The position numbers were made by a program, and so were the translations under genes. The notes below the pieces were generated by a model. That model was given only the letters and a program-made list of their open reading frames with translations. It did no database searches and was not told the origin of the DNA. Shown here one piece after another: positions 11,840 through 24,699 of a stretch of DNA of 64,000 bases. The DNA lies in the NCBI GenBank assembly GCA_028023455.1, contig JAQFVV010000036.1:3006452-3070451 (forward strand), in the 5' to 3' direction. This DNA comes from Epiperipatus broadwayi (Eukaryota > Onychophora > Udeonychophora > Euonychophora > Peripatidae). Within the stretch, counting starts at the first letter, position 1; each line of letters starts with the position of its first letter.

Positions 11840-14800
11840 ACAATATAGTGAAAATCACATGACCGGGTTCTAGCTCTAATAATTAATGAAATATTCAATT
11901 AAATGCTTTACTAGCTCAAGTTTCTTAAAATTAATTTAGGTTCTGTTTTAAACTAACTCAAATAAATACTCAGGAATTCATGAGACTAGAAGTGGAAATA
12001 CAGGTGACAAGGTAGATTACATTGAGACAATATCCCACAGGATACCACCTCAATGGCATAAGAACACTATCCCCTCTTATACTACTATTACATATAATAA
12101 CTACATAGTATTCTTATGACTTCCGCAACTTCTAATCACTAAGACTCATTTAACAATTAAAGTATTAATCTTTTATCTCTAATAACAATAATAGTAATCA
12201 TCTAGCTCAAATGAAATAATCTCAGGTTCTTAAATTTATTCGTATGTTAATAACATATGGTAGCAAAATATAATAAGGGATTTTATGTCATAATCTACTA
12301 CTCTGAAATTAGATTAATAATAAAACAATAATAATCACAATCTTTATTGCCTAATCCAACTAGTACAGCTTTTCTTTCATCGCAAATTTATAACTGTAAT
12401 AAATTAATTAACAATCTAATATCCCCTTTTTTATCTTTAAGTAATAAAATAAATTAATAAGTGGCAGTGTTTAGATAATCTGATAAATAAAGCAAGTGGC
12501 AACTAATAGCATATAATTTAGCAAAATATTATGATAATGGATTGATGACCAGTAACGCAATGCAATTTATAATTATTTAATTACAAGAACATCAATAAAT
12601 ATTTAAGATTAAACATACTTCTCTATTTATCTTTTGTGCAACAATCATATATTTAGTTTAATTGTTGTGAACATTCTCTGTGAATTCATGCAATGATGTA
12701 GAGAAAACAAAACTCAGACACAAGTTTTAATTAACAAATTTTAAAATTTTATTAACATCAATAAAATAAATAAAACAAACAAATCTATTCACATCTATTT
12801 ACAAAGGATATCCTCATTTTTTTTACACTATAATAACTGAATTATACACATTTATATTTCTTTTATCGTTAATTAAACTTATTATGCCTTTTAAAAGTTA
12901 TTTATTTATTTCTCATTAGGTTTATCATATCACTTATTTTAACTATTTTATGGGTAACACCATTCTTTACCTTTTAATATTAAAGTTACTGCATTATAAA
13001 TTATCTACGTGGATAAACATCATTCATAACATCATAATTTTACAATCAATATGGTTTTAAAAGAAAATTACATTTTCTTGTAACTTTATATAAGTCACTC
13101 CGCATATTATTCAAATATTATTATTACTTTGAACGTTTGTTCTCCAATGTTCGTAAACTATAATACGTTTACTCCATAAGCCATACTTATGTATAATACT
13201 ATAACACCGGTTTAATTATCACCTGTTACAGTTTCACATATACTATAATTATCAAATGTTATTGTATTTTTTAAATATGCAATACTTATATTTTTTAAAA
13301 TATAATTAACAATAAGAAAACGTGAAATTATATTTAATATTTTTGTATATTTCTATTTGGATATACTTTTATAAAATTATAGTTCATTTCTTAAAAAAGA
13401 ATTAAAATAATTCTCTAACTCCTTCCCTTCTTAGGATATCTGCATCTTTCTTTCAATAATCATAATCTACTCTTCGTTAACACTTAACTATTCTTATTCC
13501 AAATAATAGCATGACATACATTCTAAAATATCTATTGTTTCCCTTTTAATAGACTTATCATATAACGATGTAGTTGCAAGAAATACAGATAAAGATAGCG
13601 AAAGATGTATAGGATATCGGGAAGATAGATAGATAACTTATCCGCAATATACTTCAAAAAATGTATGGAACAGTGTGAATAGGTCCGACATTCATTGTCT
13701 AATAACCTTGGCGATAAGCATGATATGGCAGCTATTTACTCAGCTTTACCAAACATCTAGTAAGACTCATAAGAAATATATAAAATACCACTGTCCAAGA
13801 CAACATGTGTACCAGTCGTAGGGCTTTGTTAACTATGCTGATTAACATCTAAAACTACTTATTATTTCACTCCCTGTAGCATCCTAGTTTTTAATACATC
13901 CTCTTGGTTTCCGAATCGCCACGTACTACCAAGTCACTACCCAAACTATCTCTCAAGATTTTTACTGTATCCAACATCGATAAAATACTAACTACTTTTT
14001 AAAACAATAAACAAAATTCGCTAATATAAAACATTTCCCTATTCCATAAGAACAATTTGTCTTGCTTTATTACACTGTAGGTTCAACATCTACGTTTTGT
14101 TAAAATAACATTTAAATATCCCAATCGGAAAATTAACAGAAAAATATCACATAACCATCGGTTATATTGAACTATATTAATAACACATAAAATGACTATC
14201 GTATGCATATTTTCTCAAAGTGTTTTAGAGTATTTTTTTCAAAAATGCGTTTTACAACAATAATAACAATAAAACTTTTACGCTACATTCATTCGATTCT
14301 CCGCTGATCTAAATAAATAAAACATACATTATATATCATTAATAATTATAAATATTACCAAAAACAATCTATCTTCCTATCATAGTCCGTAGTAGGCTTC
14401 TTTCTCTTCGAGCATCGCAAATATACACATTTCCACATACATACAATTTTATTTTAAAATTCAAAATCAAAACATATTATTTCATATAATGTTATATCAC
14501 GAATTAATGTATTTTGTTTTCCATATCGCTATCTAAAATTTAATGTTTAACTTAGATTAGTAAAGAAAATAATTCAAACCATAATCACAGAATTTTCTGA
14601 CGGTAAATCTTGGTTAGTCCCATAATATTTATTATTTCTTCTTTTATCCGAATGTTCTCCTTTCTGCTTATTAAAGTTTTAAATAAATTAGTTCATTTAA
14701 TAAACTGTTTAGACGATCTTTAGTTTTAGTGTTTAATCCAAAATTATTAGAAAACATTTTATTTAGTTATCCCACGAAGCTTTTTAATTAATGTTCTGGC

Positions 14801-16620
14801 GAATATTACCTCGGCGCGTTGATGCATCTTTATTTCTAGTTAAACTACAATTATTTAATAATTACGGTATCAATTGCATTTTCCATGGATCCAATATTTT
14901 ATATTTCTCTTCTGTAAAATATAAACTTCACTTTCATTCATTATTATTTATAGACACTACTTCCGATCTTTAACTATTTTCTAGAGTATTTTCTCCAGTC
15001 ATCTTAAAGAAAGCAATTCAAACTATTTCAATATTAAAATTCCTTTTGTCCATTTATTCTTATACGAATAATACTTATTTTTATTTTCCATTATCTTCAT
15101 TAACTTTGCGCACAATGTCCTTTCATTGATTTTATACGAAAACAGCTTTCATAGTGATATGCTATATAAATTATATCAACGAATAACATTAACATATTTG
15201 GAATATTATAAAATTTACAACTTAGTTTTAAGAATCTATCCATTTTCTATTGAAAACTCCGATTATATTTTGATAGAATCCACTGGCAGGTTACTGTAAA
15301 GTTAGTGAAACATTACTATGAGAAACTTTTTTAAATTTTATTCTAAGATTCTCTTTGGATGATTTTTAAATTGTCAGTTGGTTTCTTTCAAAGATATTAT
15401 TAAAATTATAATAAAATTGACTAATAAATTGAAGAAAGAAAAAAAATTTTAGAGAGCTTAAAATTTTACCTCTGCTCTGGAGTCAACACATTTTTGTTCT
15501 CCCCGTTTGTACAATTAGTTGGCGTGATTTTTTTATTGTCTGCCAAGATCTATTTTTTTATTGGTCAATCCCTACTTGGATTGATAAACAATTTCTAAAG
15601 TTTTAAAATTATGATGTAATAGACTTAAATATTAACTCATTATTATTTTTAAATCAATTATTATCTATTATAATTTAATTACCTTTAAAATAATTTTGAA
15701 ACAATAATTAATAAAATGTATCCTACTTATTTTTATTATGATGTGTGACAATTCCATCCAATTCTATAATATACTATTTAAATATTTTAATTATTAGTAT
15801 TAATTTAAACCAGTACTTATACATAGAATATTCCAGACAGTCACGTAATCATTTCCGGTGTTTAGTCTAATTTTATCTGTCTGAATAAATTTGCTACTTA
15901 TATTATATAAATTAATTATATAAAATTTTGAAAAAAAAAACAATTTAGAAAAATATAGAATTAGATACAATTCTCACCATCACAATATTTATTATTAAAT
16001 ATATCATATTAAAAAAAAATTACTGCTTAATATAATCTATAATTTTAAATACTATATAATATTAATTTTAAAATTTTTTAGTAATTGACCATTTATAACC
16101 ATTACTGACCTATAGAAAAGGGCACAATATATATATATATATGAGTTGTATCTTTAGCTACAGCCACTCCAAGGGTGTGTGCATATATTTTAAGTTAATG
16201 TTCTCTTAGTCAAAGAATGCTAAAGAAAGTTTTTAGAAATCCAATGAACGATGCTACATATTATAACACTAAGATTTCAACTACCTGCAATCGCCATAAT
16301 CTGGTTAATACAACATTTTCAAGTGTCAATCTTTTTCATTATCATCTTTAACATTTTTCACTTTAAATAAATATATTAATGATTATTATTAAACATTTTT
16401 AGCCTGCCGATTATCATAATGAATCTAGCCTATAAAATCAGTTAAAATTAATACGTTCTATTTAGTCATCATTAAACATACCCAACTCCATACCTCTTTT
16501 TTCATTATGCATTATCTTTTTTTCATTTGGCAATTAATTCGGGAGAATTTCAAATTAATTCAAAAATTTATGAATTTAAAATATCATCTACACACGTTTT
16601 TCTTTTCAAAATAGTTCATA
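11840..16620. other. Long gene-free stretch, mostly G-poor on the + strand
   Basis: No ORF, RNA gene or recognised repeat can be supported in these 4.8 kb. In many lines C clearly exceeds G on the + strand (for example 13441-13500 has roughly 13 C to 2 G), although 13561-13620 goes the other way. A 60-codon frame at 14791-14973 is not recognised. Confidence 0.5.
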
Positions 16621-16627
16621 ATTTTCC

Positions 16628-16729
16628 ATATATGTCAATGAATACATCAACTCCTTTTTAAAACTTGTTTTTATATGACCGTAATAAAAATAAAATACAT
16701 CCAACGTTTCTATTTTATATAGTCTTTTA
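16628..16729 (+). repeat. Left arm of a ~1-kb inverted repeat
   Basis: The reverse complement of 17524-17629 matches this segment closely: TGTCAATGAATA, AAAACTTGTTTTTATAT, GTAATAAAAATAAAAT, ATCCAA and TATATAGTCTTT occur in order on both. Two family A copies in direct orientation lie between the arms. Confidence 0.85.
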
Positions 16730-16998
16730 AAGTATGAAGATTGGCTATCTTAATATATATCTGAGCACTTATTGCATATATGTGTGGAGATGATAATCTG
16801 GACCAACTGATAATTGCTGGTTTAGCATGAAATATGTATATTGGTGATTATTTATCTTTCAGCATATATGTGTTCAAGTGCATCAGTGATTTGAGATAGA
16901 GTGGTGAGTGGTGGGTCATGTGAAAGTCTGTGCTCATATACCCTATATATATATATATATATTGATACAGGTATATAATAAGCCTGTATTTCAGTTAT
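16725..16998 (+). repeat. Family A repeat, 5'-truncated copy
   Basis: It starts at AAAGTATGAAGATTGGC and runs through GATAATCTGGACCAACTGAT, TGAGATAGAGTGG, GAAAGTCTGTGCTCATATACC to AAGCCTGTATTTCAG. It lacks the first ~170 bp seen in the copy at 17036. Confidence 0.85.
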
Positions 16999-17035
16999 TA
17001 CAAATTAGAGATGTCTTCCCATTCCTTGTATATGT

Positions 17036-17470
17036 ATTAATTGGATTATGTCCTGTACATGAGGGGTCAGATTAACCTTAGTTCAACATGGGTGTGACAA
17101 GAATCTCGGACTCAGGGTGGCCTTCGAGCATTCCATCATTAGATTTTCAATTGGATGGGCGATTGAAGAGTTGGAGTGTGGAGTAGATTGAAGCCTGTCC
17201 ATTAAAGTATGAGGTTTGGCTATCTTAATATATATCTGAGTACTTATAGTATGTATGTGTAGAAATGGTAATCTGGACCAACTGATAATTTCTGGTTTAT
17301 CATGAAATATGTGTATTGGTGATTATTTATATTTTCAACATATATATGTTCAAGTTTATCAGTGATTTCAGAAAGAGTGGGGAGTGGTGGGTCATGTGAA
17401 AGTCTGTGCTCTTATACCCTAGATATTACATATATTAATACAAATATATAATAAGCCTGTATTTCAGTTA
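17036..17470 (+). repeat. Family A repeat, full-length copy
   Basis: It begins near TTGGATTATGTCCTGTACAT and ends at GCCTGTATTTCAG, following the preceding copy by about 40 bp in the same orientation. The two differ by scattered substitutions, so this is an older tandem or independent insertion and not a recent duplication. Confidence 0.85.
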
Positions 17471-17523
17471 TTAGATATTTATTGTTAGATATTTGAATTT
17501 TTATTTTTTAGTGTTCCTTGAAA

Positions 17524-17629
17524 AAGACTATATATAATAGTTGAAACATTGGATAGATTTTATTTTTATTACAGGTATATAAAAACAAGTTTTGAAAAGA
17601 AGTTTGATATATTCATTGACATACATATA
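17524..17629 (-). repeat. Right arm of the ~1-kb inverted repeat
   Basis: Inverted partner of 16628-16729, roughly 85% identical by eye. Contains GTTGAAACATTGGATAG next to AAAAAGACTATATATAATAG. Confidence 0.85.
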
Positions 17630-17639
17630 AAAATTTATC

Positions 17640-18985
17640 TAAGAAAAATTGACAATTATATCAAAAAATGAATTGATTTTTAATTTGAAAAGAAAGAATA
17701 ATAAAATATTTATTTAAATTTTAAAGGTAGTATTGCAAATCTTTTATTCTGTATTATAAATTTAAATGGATGTTTAATGTAAATATCTTTTATGGAAGTC
17801 TTATAAAAACTGCATTTTAAATGGAGATATTTAAATTTCATGTAAAAATTTATATACTTAAATTGAAAAAGATTATATTTTAAATGGGCAATATCTCTTT
17901 ATATATATATATAAGTAAAATAATATACAATAAAACATAAATTATAATGTAAGGAAATACGTGATGTGGAAGGAATGATTAGATTGATTATCCAAATAAC
18001 AAAAAAAGCATAATGCATGACTGTATAAAGATATCTAACTTAATTTAACTACCACATGTTAGTCAATACTTTATATGATGAAATAAAATGTGAGAGGCAT
18101 ATACACTTCATTCATTATCATTTACCTACTAGATTAAAATAAATATTTTATCAAATATAGAAGAGATCCTGAATATTTATGATCAAATTATGCATTCCTA
18201 TTTTGTAAAGATCATATTAAAGATATATAAAAGAAATACAACTTAAATTTCATGATCTTTATCAAATTATAATTGTCCATATCAAACAATGGGTTCTTGG
18301 AATGTCACTTCCCTTTATAGAAGACTGCATTTGAAGAATAATTATTCTTACTATACTATCCTAATTTCTTTTCTGTGAACATACAGATATCGTCCCCTTC
18401 TTAGAGCATAAACATGCTCAGAAACATAAAAAAAACTATGAATGTAAGTAAACAATTGAAATGAGATATGACTTAAATAAGTATGACTCAAATCCTAAAT
18501 TTAGTTTTAAGTAACAAAGACAAATATTTATAAAAACAATTTGATGAATTAAAATTTTCTCATGGACATATGCCAATAATAATATAACAAGAACTAACTC
18601 TGAACTAAAGAATCAGAAAAACATAACATTAAAATGCTTTAGAAAAAGAAAAATTATTTGATAAGGGATCCACTATCTAACTTTCACTAACCATTTTAAC
18701 ATGTCATATAGCTCAGTGACGCATCAAATTGCCTTTCCATTATTACAGACGTATATGTACACTTCCAATAAATTAAATCAACACGTATTATAATAATTTA
18801 CTAAAAATAACAATAAAAATGTATTATAATAATTTACTAAAAATAACAATAAAAACTATGTTACAAATATAATTAAAAAATAAGAAAATAGTCGTATTAT
18901 AGATTTAATAATTCATAAACTTTCTAAAACAGCAGATTTGTTTGCAGCAAAGTAATTTTTTAATTTTCTTTATTCTATCCAATAT
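17640..18985. other. AT-rich non-coding DNA
   Basis: No gene or named repeat seen apart from the tandem duplication at 18786-18857. Confidence 0.6.
18786..18857 (+). repeat. 36-bp tandem duplication
   Basis: Two consecutive copies of GTATTATAATAATTTACTAA followed by AAATAACAATAAAAA, almost identical. No other copies were noticed nearby. Confidence 0.9.
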
Positions 18986-18989
18986 TTTC

Positions 18990-19745
18990 TTAACCCTTTT
19001 CCCGCGTCCGATGAGGCTCCTCGTCGACATCTGAAATCACTCTAACTCAGCTCGTTTTCATACGAAAATTTTCGTTAAAGACGTATTGAATTCGTTTTTA
19101 AAAGCTCTGTACGATGGTGACATCTTCCGATTTATTTTACAAGTAAAAAATAGAAAAAAAACACATTTAAACCTAAACAAAGAAGGAACATTATTTGTGA
19201 TTGGTTCTTAGCATGCTCTCAGCCGAAAAAGACATTCTGATTGGCTGGAAAGAACAAAGAAACTGCCTGATCAAAGAAAATAAAGAAAAACGCTGAGATT
19301 TTCATTTCGAATATGATTTTAATTATTATAAAAGAATATTTTGAGAAATTAAAAATTATTTTCAGAGAGAATAATAAAAAAACAAAATTATTTTCGAAAA
19401 ATATCGAAGATTTAAGTAAAAATATTGAAGATTTAGTAAAAAGAAATATTTACTTTTCTATAACGTAAAAGTCGATCTTTTTGTTTACATTATAACTTTT
19501 ATGTTGCCGATAACGAATATTTTAGAATAAATAAACAGCAATTTATTTTTGAAAGAACTTTCGTTTCTTTTCATAACCTGAAAAATTAATTATATACTTT
19601 TTATAAACGTATCTGAGTTGAATTTAATATTATAGGCGAATATGTTTTAACAATAGGCTTTGTCTTCAATTTGTGAGTTGGCCAATTAAAAGATTTGATT
19701 TTTATCTGATACAACCAATGATAAAATTAGCGGTTTAAAGGTTAA
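18990..19745. mobile_element. Possible piggyBac-like non-autonomous element
   Basis: The left edge reads TTAACCCTTTTCCCG; the right edge, reverse-complemented, reads TTAACCTTTAAACCG. TTAA at both ends followed by CC(C)TTT is the layout of piggyBac-superfamily termini (TTAA target duplication, inverted ends starting CCC). Just inside the left end lies the near-palindrome GATGAGGCTCCTCGTC. The interior is non-coding, with two ATTGG motifs at about 19200 and 19240. The terminal similarity covers only about 15 bp and TTAA is common in AT-rich DNA, so this call is weak. Confidence 0.3.
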
Positions 19746-19749
19746 TCCA

Positions 19750-20600
19750 CAAGCTTAGATTTCCCTTGCATTATACACTTCTTCACTTCAATAAGCTAGG
19801 GTAACTTTCAAGTAGAGGAACAACTTCTATTTGGATATCTGGTCCTATTAAGCTCTACAAAACCATTATTAGATCAATAGCTACTACTAACTCCATGGTA
19901 TTTTTTCCATGTGAAGGAAATACATTTAAAAGCTGTGGATGATAAACTGTGCTAAAATTAACATATTCAGTTGAAAGAGAAGTTTTCCATCATGGCCAAA
20001 ATAAAATTAATGTTAAAAAGTACTTTCTTACTGAGCTGTGTATACTTTCATTTCATTTCTCTTATCTAACTTTGCCTTTGAGGGGTAATACTAGGATGGA
20101 AGTGTCTGATGTAAATAAACCTGCCAGTGTCCCTATGAACAAAGTTCTCGAATAAATCATCTCAGCCTTACTTAAACAAATAAAAATGTTTTCCTGGCTA
20201 ACAAGCCCAACTTTTACAAATCAAAGATTGTTTTCATTAACCTTATTATTTTTCTATTTTTTTAGATCCATTTAAAAACAAACTATAACATAATTTCTTA
20301 CTTGCAAAAACTTGATTAAGTATACAAAATTATATTTTTTTAATTAATTGTATTTATCTCTTTTACTTCACTAAATATAAAATGAATATTTCATACAAAG
20401 TTTTTTTGATTTTATTTTTAAAAAAAAAAAGTACAATCCAATTTTTTCCATTTATTGTCAAGATCTTTAATATATTTTCTGCCAAGTTCATTAATTCTTT
20501 ACCTTTTATCCTTAATTTTCTTAAACATGACTACCTTATCTCTTCTATATATATATATATTCAAATTTTATTCTTATCCCAAAGCAATTTTCATCTTTGC
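19750..20600. other. Non-coding DNA with an unrecognised 68-codon frame
   Basis: A + strand frame at 19949-20155 is less repetitive than most here but matches no family I know. Frames at 20382-20732 run through poly(A), poly(T) and (TA)n tracts and are not credible. Confidence 0.4.
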
Positions 20601-20609
20601 TCAATCATA

Positions 20610-20634
20610 TATATATATATATATATATATTGTA
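20610..20634. repeat. (AT)n microsatellite
   Basis: Uninterrupted alternating A and T, about 25 bp. Further (TA)n tracts of 15-25 bp occur at about 16128-16142, 16944-16962, 47722-47740, 48249-48264, 53851-53870 and 55503-55522. Confidence 0.9.
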
Positions 20635-20739
20635 CATATACATACAGTATTCAATTATTTAAAAAAAAAAAAAAAATTTTTTTTATTCTTTTATACATAC
20701 AGAGATTTATATGTATAGATTTATTATTATGAATAAGCA

Positions 20740-23700
20740 GTTCTTTTTGTGATTTATTATATAATATTTTTTATTATTAAATAATATGTGTTAAATTTAT
20801 TTAACTTTCATTTTGTTAAAAGAGAGTAAATCAGAAAAGTGTGAAATAAAGCAATTAAGATTGTAAGATAAGGAGATAAAAAAAATGTACACGTGTGACA
20901 CAATGAATACATCTGTACAAACACAAATGTGCTTTTACACTTATTCCTGATGGCTATAGATGGCCAGCTTTGTTGTTATCTGTATCTTAAGATTATTTTT
21001 ACAAAAGAGGTGCTTTGATGTAGATAACGATAGCATCAATTTTAAGTCAAACTTGTGAAGCTTTGATTTTTTTTTTAAGATAAAGATTTCCAGATGTTTT
21101 TTTTCCTTTGGTTGAAATTCGCGATATAAATGATTGAAACAATTTTTTTTTTTAAGCAGTCAATCATAAATTTTTTTAGAGAGATGAGCAGTCAGTTATA
21201 AATTTTTTTAGAGAGATGATCAGTCAGTCATGAAATTTTTTAGAGTGAGAGTCACTCAAATTATTATTATTATTTTGAGACTCAACTCAATCGGTCCTTC
21301 CTTGTTATTATTCTTAAGCAGAAATGTAAGCTCGGATTTTTTTTAAAAGAGAGTGAACGCTTTAATTTTTTTTTTCTCACTCTTTGAAAGTTGAAAAAAA
21401 AAAGAGCAAATGAAATGTGCGTTGATATAAAGCAATTTCCAGCAGTGGGAAAGAAGAGGATAGAAATGGAACAAGATTGAATTTATTATAAGCTAGTAAT
21501 AATTATAAAAATGATATTAACATATTTGGTTATGCATAAGACTATGCCTCTGCATTGCTAAACCATTTTTTCTGCTTCCTGGTTAATACAGAAAGAGTCA
21601 AAATCGCTGATCTGTCTATGAAGTCATGTATCCAGTAATAACCAACAAAATGATAGATTTTGAAGCCAACCACACAAGCTATATGGAATGCTTTATTTCT
21701 AGTTCCTGGCTTATTAAAAGCTCATTACCTTCCAATGAATGGAGAAGAGGAAATAGAAGAAAAAGAAAATTTATAACATCCATGTAGAACCAAGTTTGAA
21801 GCCATAAATCAAATTTTTGTTGATTTACCTCAATCATCTAAAGTGTCGACAGCAATTATTTTTTTAAAGAAGAGAAACAAGCAAATCCACCGGTACCTAC
21901 TTATTCAAAGTACTTATAATAACTTTTTTTTAAATGGTAGAAGGAAGCCAATCAACAGTGAATAATAGTGGAATTGAAGAAAACAAGAAAGTCAATTGAT
22001 TCAGCATTATCTTAAAAGTATCTGCAATAATTTTTTTTGTTGTTGTTGTTGCTGGTGAGCAAAGAAAAGCAGTCTAAAATTCAAATTCAGGACATTAATA
22101 AGAAGTAAAAAGTAGACGGGTAAATATGAACTTTCTTTAACCGATTTTATTCTTTTACTTATTAAAAGTAAACCTTAATTTACTGGTCAAAGCAATTTTC
22201 TTTTTTGATACAGAAGCATTAAAGACTTGTTTATCTATAGTTATTTGCAATATCTCACAACATAGCACAAACATAGTTTAAATCTTTAAACTTAAATTTT
22301 TCATTATTTTTTTTTATTATATATTGTAATGTTGAAATGTTTTTTTTTTTTAATTGTTCTTCAGTTGTTAATGATGATGAGCAACCTATAGATATATGCA
22401 TTTATAATGTTTTTTATTTTTATTTTATCTTGTTGCATATTAAAAAATTAATATATGTATTTTATTTTCTTTCGCTATAAGGTTGCAAAAGAGAAAGAAT
22501 ATTTTTATATATGTAATTTATGGGTATACATTTTAAACATATATGTTAACATTACCGAATGCGTGAATGTGTAACTGTTTATCCAAACACATCAAAGAAT
22601 AGGTTATATATGATTAGTTTAAAATAGTAAATTAAAAAGTAGGGCATTACATTTGAATGGAAGTGAAATAACATATACAAGTAACACCTGAAATTTATTT
22701 TATGATATGATAAGTAAGAAAAGTCTTAAATAAGCATTTATAGAATATGTCTTTTTTTTCTAATATTGATTTAAGTCAGCTTATTTTGAGATATCAAGAA
22801 AAGTGACAAACCTATATATTAAGTTTATTTGCTTATACTTATATGAATTTTTATATTAATAAGCCATTTATTTAATTGTTGATGTGACTTTAAAGGAAAG
22901 AAAGAGTAGTAGTGTTAATAAAATATAATTATATATCTTAATTGGTTTCCGAGTTATTATTAAGAATATTGTGTTTTGTTTTGTTGTTTTTTTTTTGTCT
23001 TAATTCTATCATTTTAATTCATCATCATTGCTCGCAGTTATTAAGTATTACCATTCGTATATATTGAGCAATCACTTGCAAATATTAAGCGTCCGCAAAA
23101 TAATAGGTAAACTAGAATGTTGATATTTAAGTATTTAAGGATTATGCTTGAGAATAACCAAATTTTGATAATTATAGTTCAACATAGAAAGCTAAAATTG
23201 TGTTGTGTCCATGAATTTAGATCATCCTCATCAAAGATGGATATCATGTTGTTAGTTTAAAATGTTTCAAATAATACTATATAAAAGTTATGATCGCCAT
23301 CAATCATCATTAATAAATTATAATCATTAAATTTAATGTTTAGCATAATGAATATGTTTTAGTAAATAGGGGTTTATATAAAATTGAATATTATGCAAAG
23401 AGATTCATGATGATCAATCATCACCATTAGTATTATTAAATCCCAGTATGAAATAGGATAATTTTAATAGATGCCTATAAGTTTATAAAGATGAATTTAT
23501 TGTTGTGAGTTTATTGATAAGCCATGGCTGGTATCATCATCACTATTATAATCATTATTATGATATCACTATTATTATCATTATTATGATATTATCATCA
23601 TCATCATTATTACCTTTATTGTGATAAATAATTTAGTTAAATGGCCATCAATATCAATAATGGTCTTCACATGCTTGTTTGGAAGCCATTAATAGGATTA

Positions 23701-24570
23701 TACATGTCTGTTCATCAATATACGCTAATGAGCTAGCAATGTCTATAAGAATCTTTGATCTATAGTATAAACTTTAGTAATATTGGGATCTTGTAATTTT
23801 ATCAATATAGATAAAATGTAAGAATGTCATTTTTGTTCAATAGTCATCCAAGTCATGTGTAATAAATATGTACTGAATGAGTTTGAACTCAAGTACACTA
23901 TAAATAGATACTTATCTAGATGGAAAACAATCTAGTGGCGCTCATGGGAAAACACATGTACTTAGCTAAACTGAATAAAGAGTGATATCATCCCTTTCCA
24001 ACTTCATAATATTAGTTTTATAAAATATATTTTTATAAGTTGTCATGAATAGCACCCGTGTGTGCATATGACCATGAATGGTCTTATATATTTGGAAAGA
24101 AGGATAGGAAGGATTCTTTGTTAGAAGAACCTAGTATTGGAGATAAGCATAAGGCACTCCATGAATCTCACAGTGGGTACTTTTATTCAGTTGCTATATA
24201 TTTAATATTATTTTTATTAGATGACAATGTCCAGTATGTTTTATTGTTCAAATGACTGCCCCAATATATAAATAAATACCAAGAATCTTTAATGCTGATA
24301 TTTTCAAGTGGCACAGTGATTCTATAATTTCTTTATCTATGCTATGATGAATTGATATGGTTACATGGTACAAATTGGATAGGCATATATCTAATAATTA
24401 ATAATTTCCCCTATCTAAATATTTATTATAGTTACAAATGTATATTTATATTAATTTATAAATATTGTTACAAATGGATTGAAATATGCCACACACCTGA
24501 GAGAGGTGTATTTCTATGTTAATTTAAATAGTTACAAAAAAAAAATGCATATTTATATTAATTGATAAAT
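20740..24570. other. AT-rich non-coding DNA
   Basis: Apart from the 32-bp tandem repeat at 21156-21249, I see only short homopolymers, TGTTGTTG-type runs (about 22037-22052) and interspersed ATT/ATC trinucleotides near 23530-23620. A 65-codon frame at 24058-24255 is unrecognised. Confidence 0.55.
21156..21249 (+). repeat. 32-bp tandem repeat, three copies
   Basis: Units begin GCAGTCAATCATAAATTTTT or close variants and end TTAGAGAGATGA. Copies one and two are 32 bp and nearly identical; the third is shorter and more diverged. Confidence 0.9.
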
Positions 24571-24577
24571 AATTGTT

Positions 24578-24580
<3 letters not shown>

Positions 24581-24642
<62 letters not shown>

Positions 24643-24651
24643 CATGTGCTA

Positions 24652-24684
<33 letters not shown>
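24581..24684. repeat. Long (AT)n microsatellite with interruption
   Basis: Two (AT)n blocks (24581-24636 and about 24653-24684) flank a short unique segment containing ATGTGCTAATTT. The second block forms the loop of a perfect inverted repeat described separately. Confidence 0.95.
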
Positions 24685-24690
<6 letters not shown>

Positions 24691-24696
24691 GCACAT
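24644..24696. repeat. Perfect palindrome with AT core
   Basis: ATGTGCTAATTT at 24644-24655 is the exact reverse complement of AAATTAGCACAT at 24685-24696, and the 29 bases between them are alternating A/T, so the whole 53 bp can pair with itself. Confidence 0.85.
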
Positions 24697-24699
24697 CAG

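Noticed and set aside
20382-20732. 116- and 87-codon overlapping + ORFs
   Set aside because: They cross poly(A), poly(T) and (AT)n tracts and encode Ile-Tyr and Lys runs.
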